A stretch of 64,000 nucleotides of DNA from Erinaceus europaeus (Eukaryota > Chordata > Mammalia > Eulipotyphla > Erinaceidae), in NCBI RefSeq assembly GCF_950295315.1, contig NC_080171.1, positions 36,296,822 to 36,360,821 of the forward strand. Reading direction: 5' to 3'. This document shows positions 33,773 to 44,210 of the stretch, piece by piece. The notes under the pieces were generated by a model, which was not told where the DNA came from, did no database searches, and worked only from the letters and a program-made list of their open reading frames with translations. A program made the translations under genes and the position numbers. Positions within the stretch are counted from its first letter, which is position 1. Every line of letters begins with the position of its first letter.

Positions 33773-34899
33773 TAACTAAACATAGTAGCAGATTACAACT
33801 ATGATTACAGGTATGATACATAATTTTACTTATCCCTGAGTGAAGAACATCTGATTTCAGCAGTTAAGGGTTAGCATAAGATATACATAAACATTAGCTG
33901 GATTATAAATTAAGCTGAATATAATCTGCTCGTTTCTACTCAAAGGGCCACATCTGTGTGAATTTATTCTATCCTTTCTTTTATTCCCTATCCCCATTTC
34001 TTTAGCAATTTCTCCTATACATCCTAAAAAATCAACAAGCATGTGTTAGCAACTGCCCACACCATGCCACTTCCATTAGGATCTGCTTGATTTTAATTAC
34101 TCAATTCCTTGGAGTTGTGCAGCCTTTGTTTTAACTCTGCATATGCTAGATACACACAGTAGAAAAAAGAAAAGGGCCAAGATATTTGCTTTTCCTAGTG
34201 AGAGAAAATAAAACAAGGAGATAATCCAAAGGAAACCACAGTGAGATCACCAGTAGATAAACATTTCACAAGCGAAATGATAACCACTATTATGAGAAAC
34301 AAATGTATTTTTTCCCCTTTGGCCATAGCATTTTAAAACAGTGTCTGACAACATCACATTATCCCTTAGCTAGAAGACACACATCTTCCAATATTTGACA
34401 AATACCATCTTGAGTCTTTCTTAGTGCAGGTGGTTATAACTATGCCATGCTGTTACTCTCTTCTCAGTTAAAGTCACATATCTTTTTTCAAATTCCTTAT
34501 GCACAGCAGAAGAAAACCTTAACAGATGGATTAGGGCAAAGGAAATGATACATAATGGATCACATTTGAAACCCCAGCATGCAGATCAATACAAATATAT
34601 GTTGTCTTCCTCCTCTCTTCGTTCAGTAAATTCGAGTGTTTCACAAAATCGAGAGGCCAGAATCCTGCTACGTACTAAGGTATTGATAGCTTCTCACTGC
34701 AGCTGAGCCCTGCTCCTTCAGACTCTCTGTTTTGTCCCTCCTGCCACTGTACTAGGAATGCACTAACATCTCCTAGACTAAATTCTTTGAACACTTGAAG
34801 ATATCAACATTATAATTCTTGGGATATTGGGAACTCTTTGGACATTTTCTTATGAAGCACGAGCTTAACTAAATGTTTCTATACTTCCATCCTTATCTC
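33773..34899. other. Repeat-poor stretch
   Basis: About 1.1 kb without recent repeats or coding evidence. Confidence 0.5.
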
Positions 34900-35212
34900 T
34901 AATCCGTATGTTGAAACCTAATTAAAAATGTAATAGTATTGGGAGGTGAACCCTTTGGGAAATGATCCAATAATGGGATTATTTGATGATATACATGGGA
35001 TTACACTTTCCCTCCAAGTCATGAAGACACAGCAAAATGAAGGTCATCTATCAACAAAGGAAGCAAGCCCTCATCTGAACTTAAGCATTCTGGCACTCTG
35101 ATCTTAGACTTCTAGTCTCTAGAACCAAAGAATGATATTTTTGTTGTTTAAAAGTTACCTCATCTATGGTATTTTGTTATAGCAGCCCAAACAGATCAAG
35201 ATAGCATTATTT
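34900..35212 (+). repeat. MLT1-type (ERVL-MaLR) LTR relic
   Basis: gtatgttgaaacctaatt, gaagacacagcaaaatgaag, cttagacttctagtctctag, then ttttgttatagcagcccaaa. These follow the MLT1 LTR order; an ancient, mammal-wide solo LTR. Confidence 0.75.
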
Positions 35213-35548
35213 GCCCATTTTCACAAAAAGTGCTACTGTTGGAAAACTAAAATGACTTGACTTAAGACACAGAACATGCTAGCAGTATTCAGTCAAACCC
35301 CAGAATAGAAATTGCTCATTTGACCAAGTGGAACTACATCAAGATATATTTTCAAATTTTCCTCTTAGAAGTTTTGCTATATATGATCACAATCATTATT
35401 TCTTCCAGGTAAACCCTACATAAATTAGGTAATAACTAACTTTTCCTTAATAAAATAGCTTGGAATTGTATAGAAGGTCAAAACTTTAGTCACCTTACCA
35501 TCCATTTTTCTAGAACCATATATGACTTGATTAGAATTTTGAGAAACT
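35213..35548. other. Nothing recognised
   Basis: No gene or clear repeat evidence. Confidence 0.4.
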
Positions 35549-35549
35549 G

Positions 35550-35755
35550 GGGTTAGCAAGTTAGATTACCTGGGAGGATGCCTGCTTTGTCAAGCACAGG
35601 ACCAAGGTTCATGTCCAGCTCTCACTGTATTGGAGGATGTTTTGGTGTTATAGTGTCTTTTTTTTTTTTTTAAATCTCTAATTCTCTCTTACTGTTTCTT
35701 TATCTGAAAAATTCAATTCAGAGAAGTTCAGAGCCTTGGTGATAACAAAAAAGAA
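35550..35755 (+). repeat. SINE-E-like copy
   Basis: tggggttagcaagttagatt, ggatgcctgctttgtcaagc, then agagccttggtgataacaaa and an A/G-rich tail. Confidence 0.5.
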
Positions 35756-36044
35756 AAGAAGGCAAGAAAGAAGAAATAAGAAAAAGAAAGAGAGAAACAG
35801 AAAGAACGGAAGATAAGGTTGGGACTATTAAATATATATATGAGGTCTAACCATGCATTTTTCTGTTAATAAGACTTCTAGGTGAGTAGAATTGCTTAGT
35901 GATTCCATCTGTAGAATCCTATAGATTTTAGAGTCAGCTAGTAGATTAGTGTTTTCAAATAACTACTCCTTGCATAATACCTGAGTCTCAGCCAAGGAAG
36001 GAGAAAAATGTACATATATGGGGGGGTAGTATGCATTTGAAATT

Positions 36045-36203
36045 TATTTATTTTAAGAGAGATAAAGACATAGAGAGAAACACCAGAACATTGCTCAGTT
36101 CTGGCCTGTGGTGGTGCTAGGGATTAAAACTGGGACCTCAGAGCCTCAGGCATGTAAGTTTTTTTTTTTCTTTGCAAAACCATTATGCTGTCTTCCCAGC
36201 CTT
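36045..36203 (-). repeat. SINE-C copy
   Basis: aacattgctcagttctggcc, cagagcctcaggcatgtaag, aaccattatgctgtcttccc. Confidence 0.7.
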
Positions 36204-36584
36204 TAGTATGTACTTTAAGGAAGAGAGAATAAAAAGAGAATTCTAGTGACTGACAATTTAAAAATATTTTTAGGTTTCGCAGTTAAGTAAATTCTGCTAA
36301 CCTCTTTCCTTGATATACTTTTTGCATAAAAGTTTTATAACTACTTTCTCTTAGAGAATTTTGTTGTTTCCTCTTCCTTCTTCTAATTTGGGAACCAAAC
36401 TTCTTGGAGAGTTAGAATATGGTTTGTATCTAATTGCAACATACCAAACAATTTCCATAATGAGGTCTCTTTGGGGGATTTTTTTTTTTTTGTATCAGGA
36501 GTGAATTAGATAGTTGTCAGCATTTTTCCATCAGAAGTTATTAAACAGGTATGAAAAAGAGGATGAAAACCAGCAAATCACAGC
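36204..36584. other. Nothing recognised
   Basis: AT-rich; a T-rich run near 36,480-36,491. Confidence 0.4.
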
Positions 36585-36782
36585 CTTTGAGGTGGTACAA
36601 TGGATAAAGACTTGGACTATCAAGCATGAGGTTCCAAATTTAATACCAGACATCACACACATATCACATGTGCCAGAGTGATGTTCTAATTTTCTCTTAC
36701 TCCTCTACATCCCATCTGTCTGTCTGTCTGTCTAGCTATCTAGCTACCTACCTATCATCATCTATCTCTGTATGAAACACAA
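36585..36782 (+). repeat. SINE-D copy with (CTGT)n
   Basis: gaggtggtacaatggataaa head, cacatgtgccagagtgatgt body, (CTGT)n at 36,716-36,733. Confidence 0.7.
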
Positions 36783-36949
36783 CAAATCAAAGCTGAGAAA
36801 GAAGAAAGCCCTCGCTGTGACTTACAGCTTTGAAAAATTATTCTTCATGCCATAAAGATTAAGTTGTTGGAAGGCCATGCTTTCTATAGATGGTACAGAA
36901 GCTGAAAATGTCCATGATGCACGTGGAACCAATGAAGGGAAAGAGACTT

Positions 36950-37100
36950 CCAGGGGTCAGGAGGACAGGTTTTGGATCACTGTTAGAGTGTTCTGGAGAC
37001 ACCGCTCATAGGGAGATGAGAGGTTGTACCTATGTGTCAATAACTGTACTGTAAACTATTAATCCCCAATAAAGTGGCAAATTAAAAAAAAAAGAAAAGC
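36950..37100 (+). mobile_element. LINE-1 3' end, short
   Basis: tgtacctatgtgtcaataac, tgtaaactattaatccccaa, then poly(A); same 3'UTR type as 28,020-28,740. Confidence 0.65.
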
Positions 37101-37164
37101 TAAAAAAAGAACTTTCAAATCAATATTAAATCACTAATAAAAATAAAATAATAATAAAAAAGAA

Positions 37165-37345
37165 CCTTCATGGTGTTCAAACCCCTGGTCTCCATCTGTA
37201 AGGAGGAAATTTCACAAGCTGAGCTGTGAAGCAGTGCTGCAGGTATCTCTCTCTCTTCCCATCATTCCATCTCAGCTTCAGCCTGTCTCTAATCTCTCTC
37301 TTTCTGTGTATTTTTCAGTTGGGGAATGGAATAAAATATAAAATA
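37165..37345 (+). repeat. SINE-B, 5'-truncated
   Basis: gttcaaacccctggtctcca, agctgtgaagcagtgctgca and a pyrimidine-rich body. Confidence 0.6.
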
Positions 37346-37390
37346 TACCATTGGAGAAGCTCCACAATAGAACATATACACCTTTACTCT

Positions 37391-37712
37391 TTTTTCCTTT
37401 CTTTTTTAAATTTTTTATTTATAAAAAGTAAACATTGACTAAACCATAGAGTAAGAGGGGTACAATTTTGCACAATTCCCACCACCAGAACTCTACATCC
37501 CATACCCTCCCCTGATAGCTTTCCTATTCTTTATCCCTCTGGGAGTGTGGACCCAAGGTCATTGTGGGATGCAGAAGGTGGAAGGTCTGGCTTCTGTAAT
37601 TGCTTCCCCGCTAAATATGGGCATTGACAGGTCGATCCATACTCCCAGCCTGTCTCTCTCTTTCCCTTGTAGGGTAGGGCTCTGGGGAAGCGGAGCTCCA
37701 GGACACATTACT
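37391..37712 (-). mobile_element. 5'-truncated LINE-1, last ~320 bp
   Basis: Minus-strand copy of the young LINE-1 3' end (acaattcccaccaccagaac, gaaggtctggcttctgtaat). TSD cctttactct at 37,381-37,390 and 37,713-37,722. Confidence 0.85.
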
Positions 37713-37759
37713 CCTTTACTCTGAACTACCACACAAAATTTGAATATCAGACAAAACTG

Positions 37760-37929
37760 ATAAGATGGCTGCCAGTTAGGTGATATATGATGTGCTGGAC
37801 TTTCACCATCATGAGGTCCTGAGTTTGGTCCCCTACCTAGATAGCATATGATCGAGTTATGACCTTTTTTTCTCTCCCCTCCCCACCCTATGAAGTAAAT
37901 AAAATGCATCTTTCTTCCTTCCTTCCTTC

Positions 37930-37978
<49 letters not shown>

Positions 37979-38014
37979 TTCCTTCCTTCCTTCCTTCCTT
38001 CCTTCCTTCCTCTC

Positions 38015-38052
<38 letters not shown>
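37760..38052 (+). repeat. SINE-D-like copy with (TTCC/TTTC/TC)n tail
   Basis: agttaggtgatatatgatgt, gaggtcctgagtttggtccc, then a ~142-bp pyrimidine array at 37,911-38,052. The long minus-strand frame through it is not a gene. Confidence 0.6.
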
Positions 38053-38816
38053 GGCCTGATATGACACTTGAAGTCTCACATTCACAAATGTCACTAGGAA
38101 AATCTGAAACAAGTATGTGATACAATTTATCAGGCTTGTAGCCTCTGTTACTCAGCTACCTCTTATTTCCTTCAGTGAACATCAACAAGGGTAGTATTTG
38201 GTGGAAAAATCACCTGAGTTTCTCACCAAGAGGGTGTATTCTACATAGAAAGCAAATCAGAAGGTTTTAGAGAGAAAGCAGGTTCAGGCAGTCCAAGACA
38301 TGATTCCTTCAAAGCCTGTCAAACCTGACACTTCTTTGAATAGCTGTCTAACTACTTACTTTTGTCAGTTCCAATTCTGTTGCTTCCATGGCTGATACAG
38401 ATTGAAGTCAAACGAGAATATTTTAGGTGCTACCAGAAAAAAAATGTGAATCCTGCAGAGTGGTGAAGAAGAGCAATGAGCAGTTTGAAAAATTGTGAAA
38501 CCTAGCAATTGGCTTGTCTTACTAACAGGACTAAAATTTGTTATTATCTATCTAATTTCAGCTTTTTTTTAAGGGGTAGGTCATAGTTAGTCAAGGAGGA
38601 TGTGACAGTCAAGGGTAGGTTATTCATTCATGAAAGTGTGGTATTTATATTTGTTTAATTTCAATTAAATAATTCGTTTCAGTTGAGCTTCACTCTGATA
38701 TGCTGGTAAATGTATAACTGACTCCCTCACAAACTTCAGACTTAAATGCACTTAATTTGTACATTGCTCAAGAAACATAATGAACCCACCAATCATATCT
38801 AATTGATATCATTAAC
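38053..38816. other. Repeat-poor stretch
   Basis: No coding or repeat signature recognised. Confidence 0.45.
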
Positions 38817-39053
38817 AATTTTTAAATTTTTTTATTGGGAGATTAATGTTTTACAGATGACAGTAAATACAACAGTTTGTACATGTATAACATTTCTCAG
38901 TTTTCCACATAACAGTACAACCCTCACCAGTTCCTCTGTCATCCTTTTCCAGGGCCTATACTCTCCCCCTCACACACCTCAGAGTTTTTAACTGGTGCAA
39001 TACATCAACTCCAGTTCAGGTTCTACTTGTGTTTTCTCTTCTGATCTTGTTTT

Positions 39054-39877
39054 TCAACTTCTGCCTGAGAGTGAGATCATCCTATATTCATCCTTCTGTT
39101 CCTGACTTATCTCAGTTAGCATGATTTTTTCACGCTCCATCCAAGACTGGCTGAAAAAAGTGACGTCAAAGTTTTTAACAGCTGAGTAGTATTCCATTGC
39201 ATACCACAACTTGCACAGCCACTGATCTATTGTTGGCACCTGGGTTCCTTCCAGGTTTTGGCTATTACAAATTGTGCTGCTAAGAAAATCACAGATCTGT
39301 CTACGGCCATACTACCCTGAACATGCCCGATCTCATCTGATCTCAGAAGCTAAGAAAATCACAGATCTTTCTGGATGGGTATGTTGGGTTCCTTAGGATA
39401 TAACCCAGGGAGATGAATTGCAGGTTCATAGGGTAGGTCCATTTCTAGCCTTCTGAGAGATCTTCAGACTATTCTCCACAGAGATTGTACCAATTTACAT
39501 TCCCAGTAGCAGTGCAGGAGGGTTCCTTTGACCCCACAACCTTTCCAGCATTTGTTACTGCTACCTTTTCTGATGTATGACATTCTCACAGGAATGAAGT
39601 GGCATCTCATTGTTGTCTTTATTTGCATTTCAAAGACTGGGAGCATATTTTCATGTGTTTCTTGTTTTTTTGGATCTTTTCTGTGGTCAATATTCTGACC
39701 ATATCCTCTCCCCATTTTTGGATGGAGTCATTTGTTTTCTTGTGGTTGAGTTTGGCAAGCTATTTCTATGTTTTGGTTATTAGCCTCTTGTCTGATGTAT
39801 GGCATGTAAAGATCTCCCATTCTGTGAGGGGTCTCTAGGTTTGGGTAGTGGTTTCTTTGGCTGTGCAGAAGCTTTTT
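39054..39877 (-). pseudogene. LINE-1 ORF2 C-terminal part (old copy 1)
   Basis: Minus-strand frames give the ORF2p C-terminal Cys-rich region ([20 protein letters not shown] at about 39,496-39,555) and the common end WLCKLWYAMEYYSAVKN near 39,180-39,220. It is broken by the 5S-derived insertion at 39,299-39,348 and by stops. Contiguous in the original element with 44,211-47,240. Confidence 0.85.
39299..39348 (+). pseudogene. Truncated 5S rRNA retropseudogene without a tail
   Basis: gtctacggccatactaccct starts exactly at nt 1 of mammalian 5S rRNA and matches to about nt 50-55 with roughly four substitutions; the rest of the 121-nt RNA is missing. Exact 20-bp direct repeats beginning gctaagaaaatc flank it (39,279-39,298 and 39,349-39,368). 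Part of the right repeat (gctaag) is also 5S sequence, so the 3' breakpoint is ambiguous by 6 nt. There is no poly(A). Sister LINE-1 copy 57,185 lacks the insert. It is too short to be a functional 5S gene (no complete internal promoter). Confidence 0.93.
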
Positions 39878-42800
39878 TTTTTTTATTTTTTTTTTATTTA
39901 AGAAAGGATTAATTAACAAATCCAAGGGTAGGAGGGGTACAATTCCACACAATTCCCACCACCCAATCTCCATTTCCCACCCACTCCCCTGATAGCTTTC
40001 CCATTCTCTATCCCTCTTGGAGCATGGACCCAGGGTCATTGTGGGTTGCAGAAGGTAGAAGGTCTGGCTTCTTTAATTGCTTCCCCGCTGAACATGGGTG
40101 TTGACTGGTCTGTCCATACTCCCAGTCTGCCTCTCTCTTTCCCTAGTAGGGTGGGTCTTTGGGGAAGCAGAGCTCTAGGACACATTGGTGGGGTCTTCAG
40201 TCTAGGGAAGCCTGGCCGGCATCCTGATGACATCTGGAACCTGGTGACTGAAAAGAGAGTTAACATACGAAGCCAAACAAATTGTTGAGCAATCATGGAC
40301 CCAAAGCTTGGAATAGTGGAGAGGAAGTGTTAGGGGGGTACTCACTGCAAACTCTAGTGTACTTCTGCTTTCAGGTATATATTTTGCAGTAGTTTACGGA
40401 TACGTGTGAAGATATGCTCTCTCTCTCACAGAAACTGGTGTATATCTAGGTTTTGGGACTTTGTTAGAAAGTGAACCACCTGAGATGAAATTAGAGTATA
40501 CTATGAAAGGAAAGGTCTCACCCAAGTAATGAAGTTGAACGGTTGTCATTCAACACGTGAAGTCTCTGGACACAATCTGAAGTGAAGCATGTTGAGGTGG
40601 CAATCCTTGTGTTGGTTAGGTTGTGATCGGCAGAAGCAATATTATTTGATATGGATAGGGAGAGGCATACGGGAAAAAACCTATCCAATGGTTCCAGGAC
40701 GGGGGAAGTAGGGGCTCTATAGTGGAGATGTGAGGTTCCTGCTGTCTTAGGGTTCCAAAAGACAATCGATAGTTAATGTTATCATCACATTATTTGGTAA
40801 TTGGGTTAACTTTGAAAAGTCCTTTTGTTAGGGTTTGCTGTACAGTACCCAGTATCTTGTATATAGCTGTGCTGTTGGTTGCTTCTGATTTACTTGGTCT
40901 AGGCTTTTGAGAGAGTCTGCATATCAATTACACAGCCTATATATTGAAAAGATTCAGTTTGTTTTGAAAAACTTTGAGACATACAATTAATTTCCCCCCT
41001 CTTGTATTAATTAACTAGTGATTTATATGACTACATTTTACTAGGAGTGTACATAAACACCATTCCCACCACCAAAAGACTGTGACCCATCCCTCCCACA
41101 CACTCCCATCCCCCACTGGCCCAGGAAGCTGCATGTCTACCCCTCACCACAGGGTTTTTACTTTGGTGCCCTACTTACAATATGGTCAGGTCCTGCTTTT
41201 AGTTTCCCTTTCAGATCTTCTTCCTCAACTTCTATTGATGAGTGGGATCATCCCATACTCATCTTTATCTTTCTGACTTAGCTCACTTAACATAATTCCT
41301 TCTAGCTCCATCCAAGATGGGTCAGAGAAGGTGGGTTCATTGTTCTTGATAGCTGCATAGTATTCCATTGTGTATATATACCACAGCTTTCTCAGCCACT
41401 CATCTGTTGTTGGGCACCTGGGTTGCTTCCAGGTTTTAGCTATTATGAACTGTGCTGCTATGAACATAGGAGTACACACCTCTTTTTGGTTGGGTGTTAT
41501 GGAGTCCTTGGGGTATTACCCCAGGAGAGGAATTACTGGATCATATGGAAGGTCCATGTCTAGGTTTCTGAGAGTTTTCCAGACTGTTCTCCACAGAGGC
41601 TGTACCAATTTACATTCCCACCAGCAATGTAAAAGGGTTCCTCTGTCCCCACAACCTCTCAAGCATTTGTTGTTGCTGTCCTTTTTGATGTATGCCATTC
41701 TTACAGGAGTGAGGTGGTATCTTAGTGTTGTCTTAATTTGCATTTCTCTGACAATCAGTGACCTAGAGCAGTTTTTCATGTTTGTTAGCCTTTTGGATCT
41801 CCTCTGTAGTGAATGTTCTGTTCATATCCTCTGCCCATTTTTGGATGGGGTCATTTGCTTTTTTGGTGCTAAGTTTGCTGAGCTCTTTATATATTTTGGT
41901 GATTAGTTTCTTGTCTGATGTATGGCATGTGAAGATCTTCTCCCATTCTGTGAGGGGTCTCTTTGTTTGTTTAATAGTTTCTTTGGATGTGCAGAAGCTT
42001 TTCAATTTGATGTAGTCCCATTGGTTTGTTTCTGCTTTAGTCTTCCTTGCAGTTGGGTTTGATTCATCAAAGATGTCCTTGAGGTGTAGGTGGGAAAGTG
42101 TTTTACCAATGTTTTCCTCTAAGTATTTGATTGTTTCTGGTCTGACATCTAGGTCTTTGATCCATTTAGAGTAGATTTTTGTTTCTGGTGAGATAAAGTG
42201 GTTCAATTTCATTCTTCTGCATGTTACAACCCAGTTTTCCCAGCACCATTTATTGAAGAGAGCCTCCTTTTTCCATTTAATCCTTTGGGCCCCCTTATCA
42301 AAGATTAGATGTCCATAGGTGTGGGGATTTATTTCTGGGCTTTCAATTCTGTTCCACTGGTCTGTGTGCATTTTTTTGTTCCAGTACCATGCTGTTTTGA
42401 TGATGATGGCTTTATAATATAGTTTAAGGTCTGGGAGTGTGATGCCTCCATTTCTGTTTCTTTTCCTTAAGATAGTTTTGGCAATTCTAGGTGTTTTCAT
42501 GTTTCAGATAAATGATTGTAGTATTTGTTCTGTTCTCTTAAAGCAGTTTGGTGGAACTTTGATGGTTATCACATTAAATTTGTATATGGCTCTGGGGAGA
42601 ATATTCATTTTGATGATATTTATTCTTCCAATCCATGAGCATGGGATAGCTTTCCATTTCTTGGTATCAGTTTCTATTTCCTTTAGTAGCGACTCATAGT
42701 TTTCAGTATATAAGTCTTTCACTTCTTTGGTCAACTTTATTCCTAGGTTTTTGATTGATTTTGCTGAAACAGTAAATGGGAGTGATTTCTAGATGTCTTC

Positions 42801-44210
42801 TTCTTCAGATTTAGTGTTTGCATAAAGAAATGCCACTGATTTTTGTACATTGATTTTGTAGCCTGTTACCTTGCTATATTGCCTAATAACTTCCAGTAGT
42901 TTTCTGCTGGACTCTTTAGGTTTTTCTATGTATACTATCATATCATCTGCAAGTAGTGAGAGCTTGACTTCTTCCCTTCCAATCTGTATTCCTTTGATTT
43001 CTTTCTCTTGCCTGATTGCTATGGCAAGAACTTCCAATACTATGTTGAAGAGTAAAGGTGACAGTGGACAGCCCTGGCTAGTCCCTGATCTGAGGGGGAA
43101 TGCTTTTAGCTTCTTTCCATTGAGTATGATGTTGGCTGTAGGTTTGCTATATATAGACTCCACTATCTTGAGAAATTTCCCATCTATTCCCATTTTTTGT
43201 AGAGTTTTGAGCATGAATGGGTGTTGGATTTTGTCAAAGGCTTTCTCTGCATCTATTGAGATAATCATGTGGTTTTTGGCTTTGCTTTTATTGATGTAGT
43301 GAATGACATTGATTGACTCATGGATGTTGAACCAGCCTTGCATTCCTGGGATGAATCCCACTTGGTTTGTGATGAACAAACTTTTTGATATGTTGCTGTA
43401 TCCGGTTGGCCAAGATCTTGTTTAATATTTTGGCATCTATGTTCATCAGAGATATTGGTCTGTAGTTTTCCTATTTTGTTCTGTCCCTATGAGCTTTTGG
43501 TATCAGGGTGATGTTGGCTTCATAGAAGGTGGAAGGGAGTATTCCTGTTTCTTCAATCTTATGGAAAAACTTAAGAAGTATGGGTACTAACTGTTTCCTG
43601 AAAGTTTTGTAGAATTCGTTTGTGAAGCCATCTGGTCCAGGACTTTTGTTGTTGGGGAGGTTCTTAATAACGGTTTCAATTTCTTTGTCTGTGATTGGTG
43701 CATTTAGATTTTGTAGTTCTTCTTGGTTCAGTTTTGGAAGGGCATATGCTTCTAGAAATGGTTCCATTTCTTCCAGATTCTCTAGCTTGGTGGCATATAG
43801 TTCTTCATAGAAGTTTCGCAGGATTCTATGGATTTCTGTGGTGTCAGTTGTGATATCTCCTCCATCATTTATAATTCTATTAATTTGAGTCTTCTCTCTT
43901 TTTTGTTTGGTGAGTCTGGCTAGGGGTTTGTCAATTTTGTTTATTCTTTCAAAGAACCAACATTTGGCTTCATTGATCTTTTGTATGGTTCTTTTATTTT
44001 CGATGTTGTTTATTTCTGCTCTAACTTTAGTGATTTCTGTCCTTCTGATTGCTTTAGGGTTCCTTTGTTCCTCTTCCTCTAAATCCTTGAGGTGTACAGT
44101 AAGGTCGTTCATTTGAGCTTTTTCTTGGTGTTTAATATGTGATTGTATGGCTATAAGTTTCCCTCTCCGTACTGCTTTAGCTGTGTCCCAAATATTTTGA
44201 TAGGTTGTGT
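39878..44210 (-). mobile_element. Young LINE-1, 5'-truncated, inserted in the old LINE-1
   Basis: 4.3 kb. TSD ctgtgcagaagcttttt at 39,861-39,877 and 44,211-44,227; insertion site reads TT/AAAA-like on the minus strand, as expected for LINE-1 endonuclease. Contains RT and C-terminal ORF2 but no endonuclease domain. The 3'UTR is long, about 1.35 kb between the ORF2 stop near 41,225 and the poly(T) at 39,878. Its terminal ~330 bp recur at 8080, 17,629, 37,391, 59,363 and 59,442. Confidence 0.95.
41225..44210 (-). pseudogene. LINE-1 ORF2 fragment (RT and C-terminal domains), young copy
   Basis: Reading from 44,210 down: post-endonuclease linker, RT domain with [12 protein letters not shown] and the intact catalytic motif LADDMIVY near 42,935-42,960, then the C-terminal part with [20 protein letters not shown] near 41,600-41,660. 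The frame is broken by a stop in place of Lys near 43,471, a 1-nt shift near 43,380, stops near 42,789 and 42,501, and a 2-nt deletion near 41,770. Not able to encode a working ORF2p. Confidence 0.9.

Noticed and set aside
37559..38125. 188-codon minus-strand frame
   Set aside because: Runs through a (TTCC/TTTC)n array into a LINE-1 3' end and a SINE; Lys-Glu-Arg repeats only.
39299..39348. 5S rRNA gene
   Set aside because: Only the first ~50 nt are present; the internal promoter and 3' half are missing.
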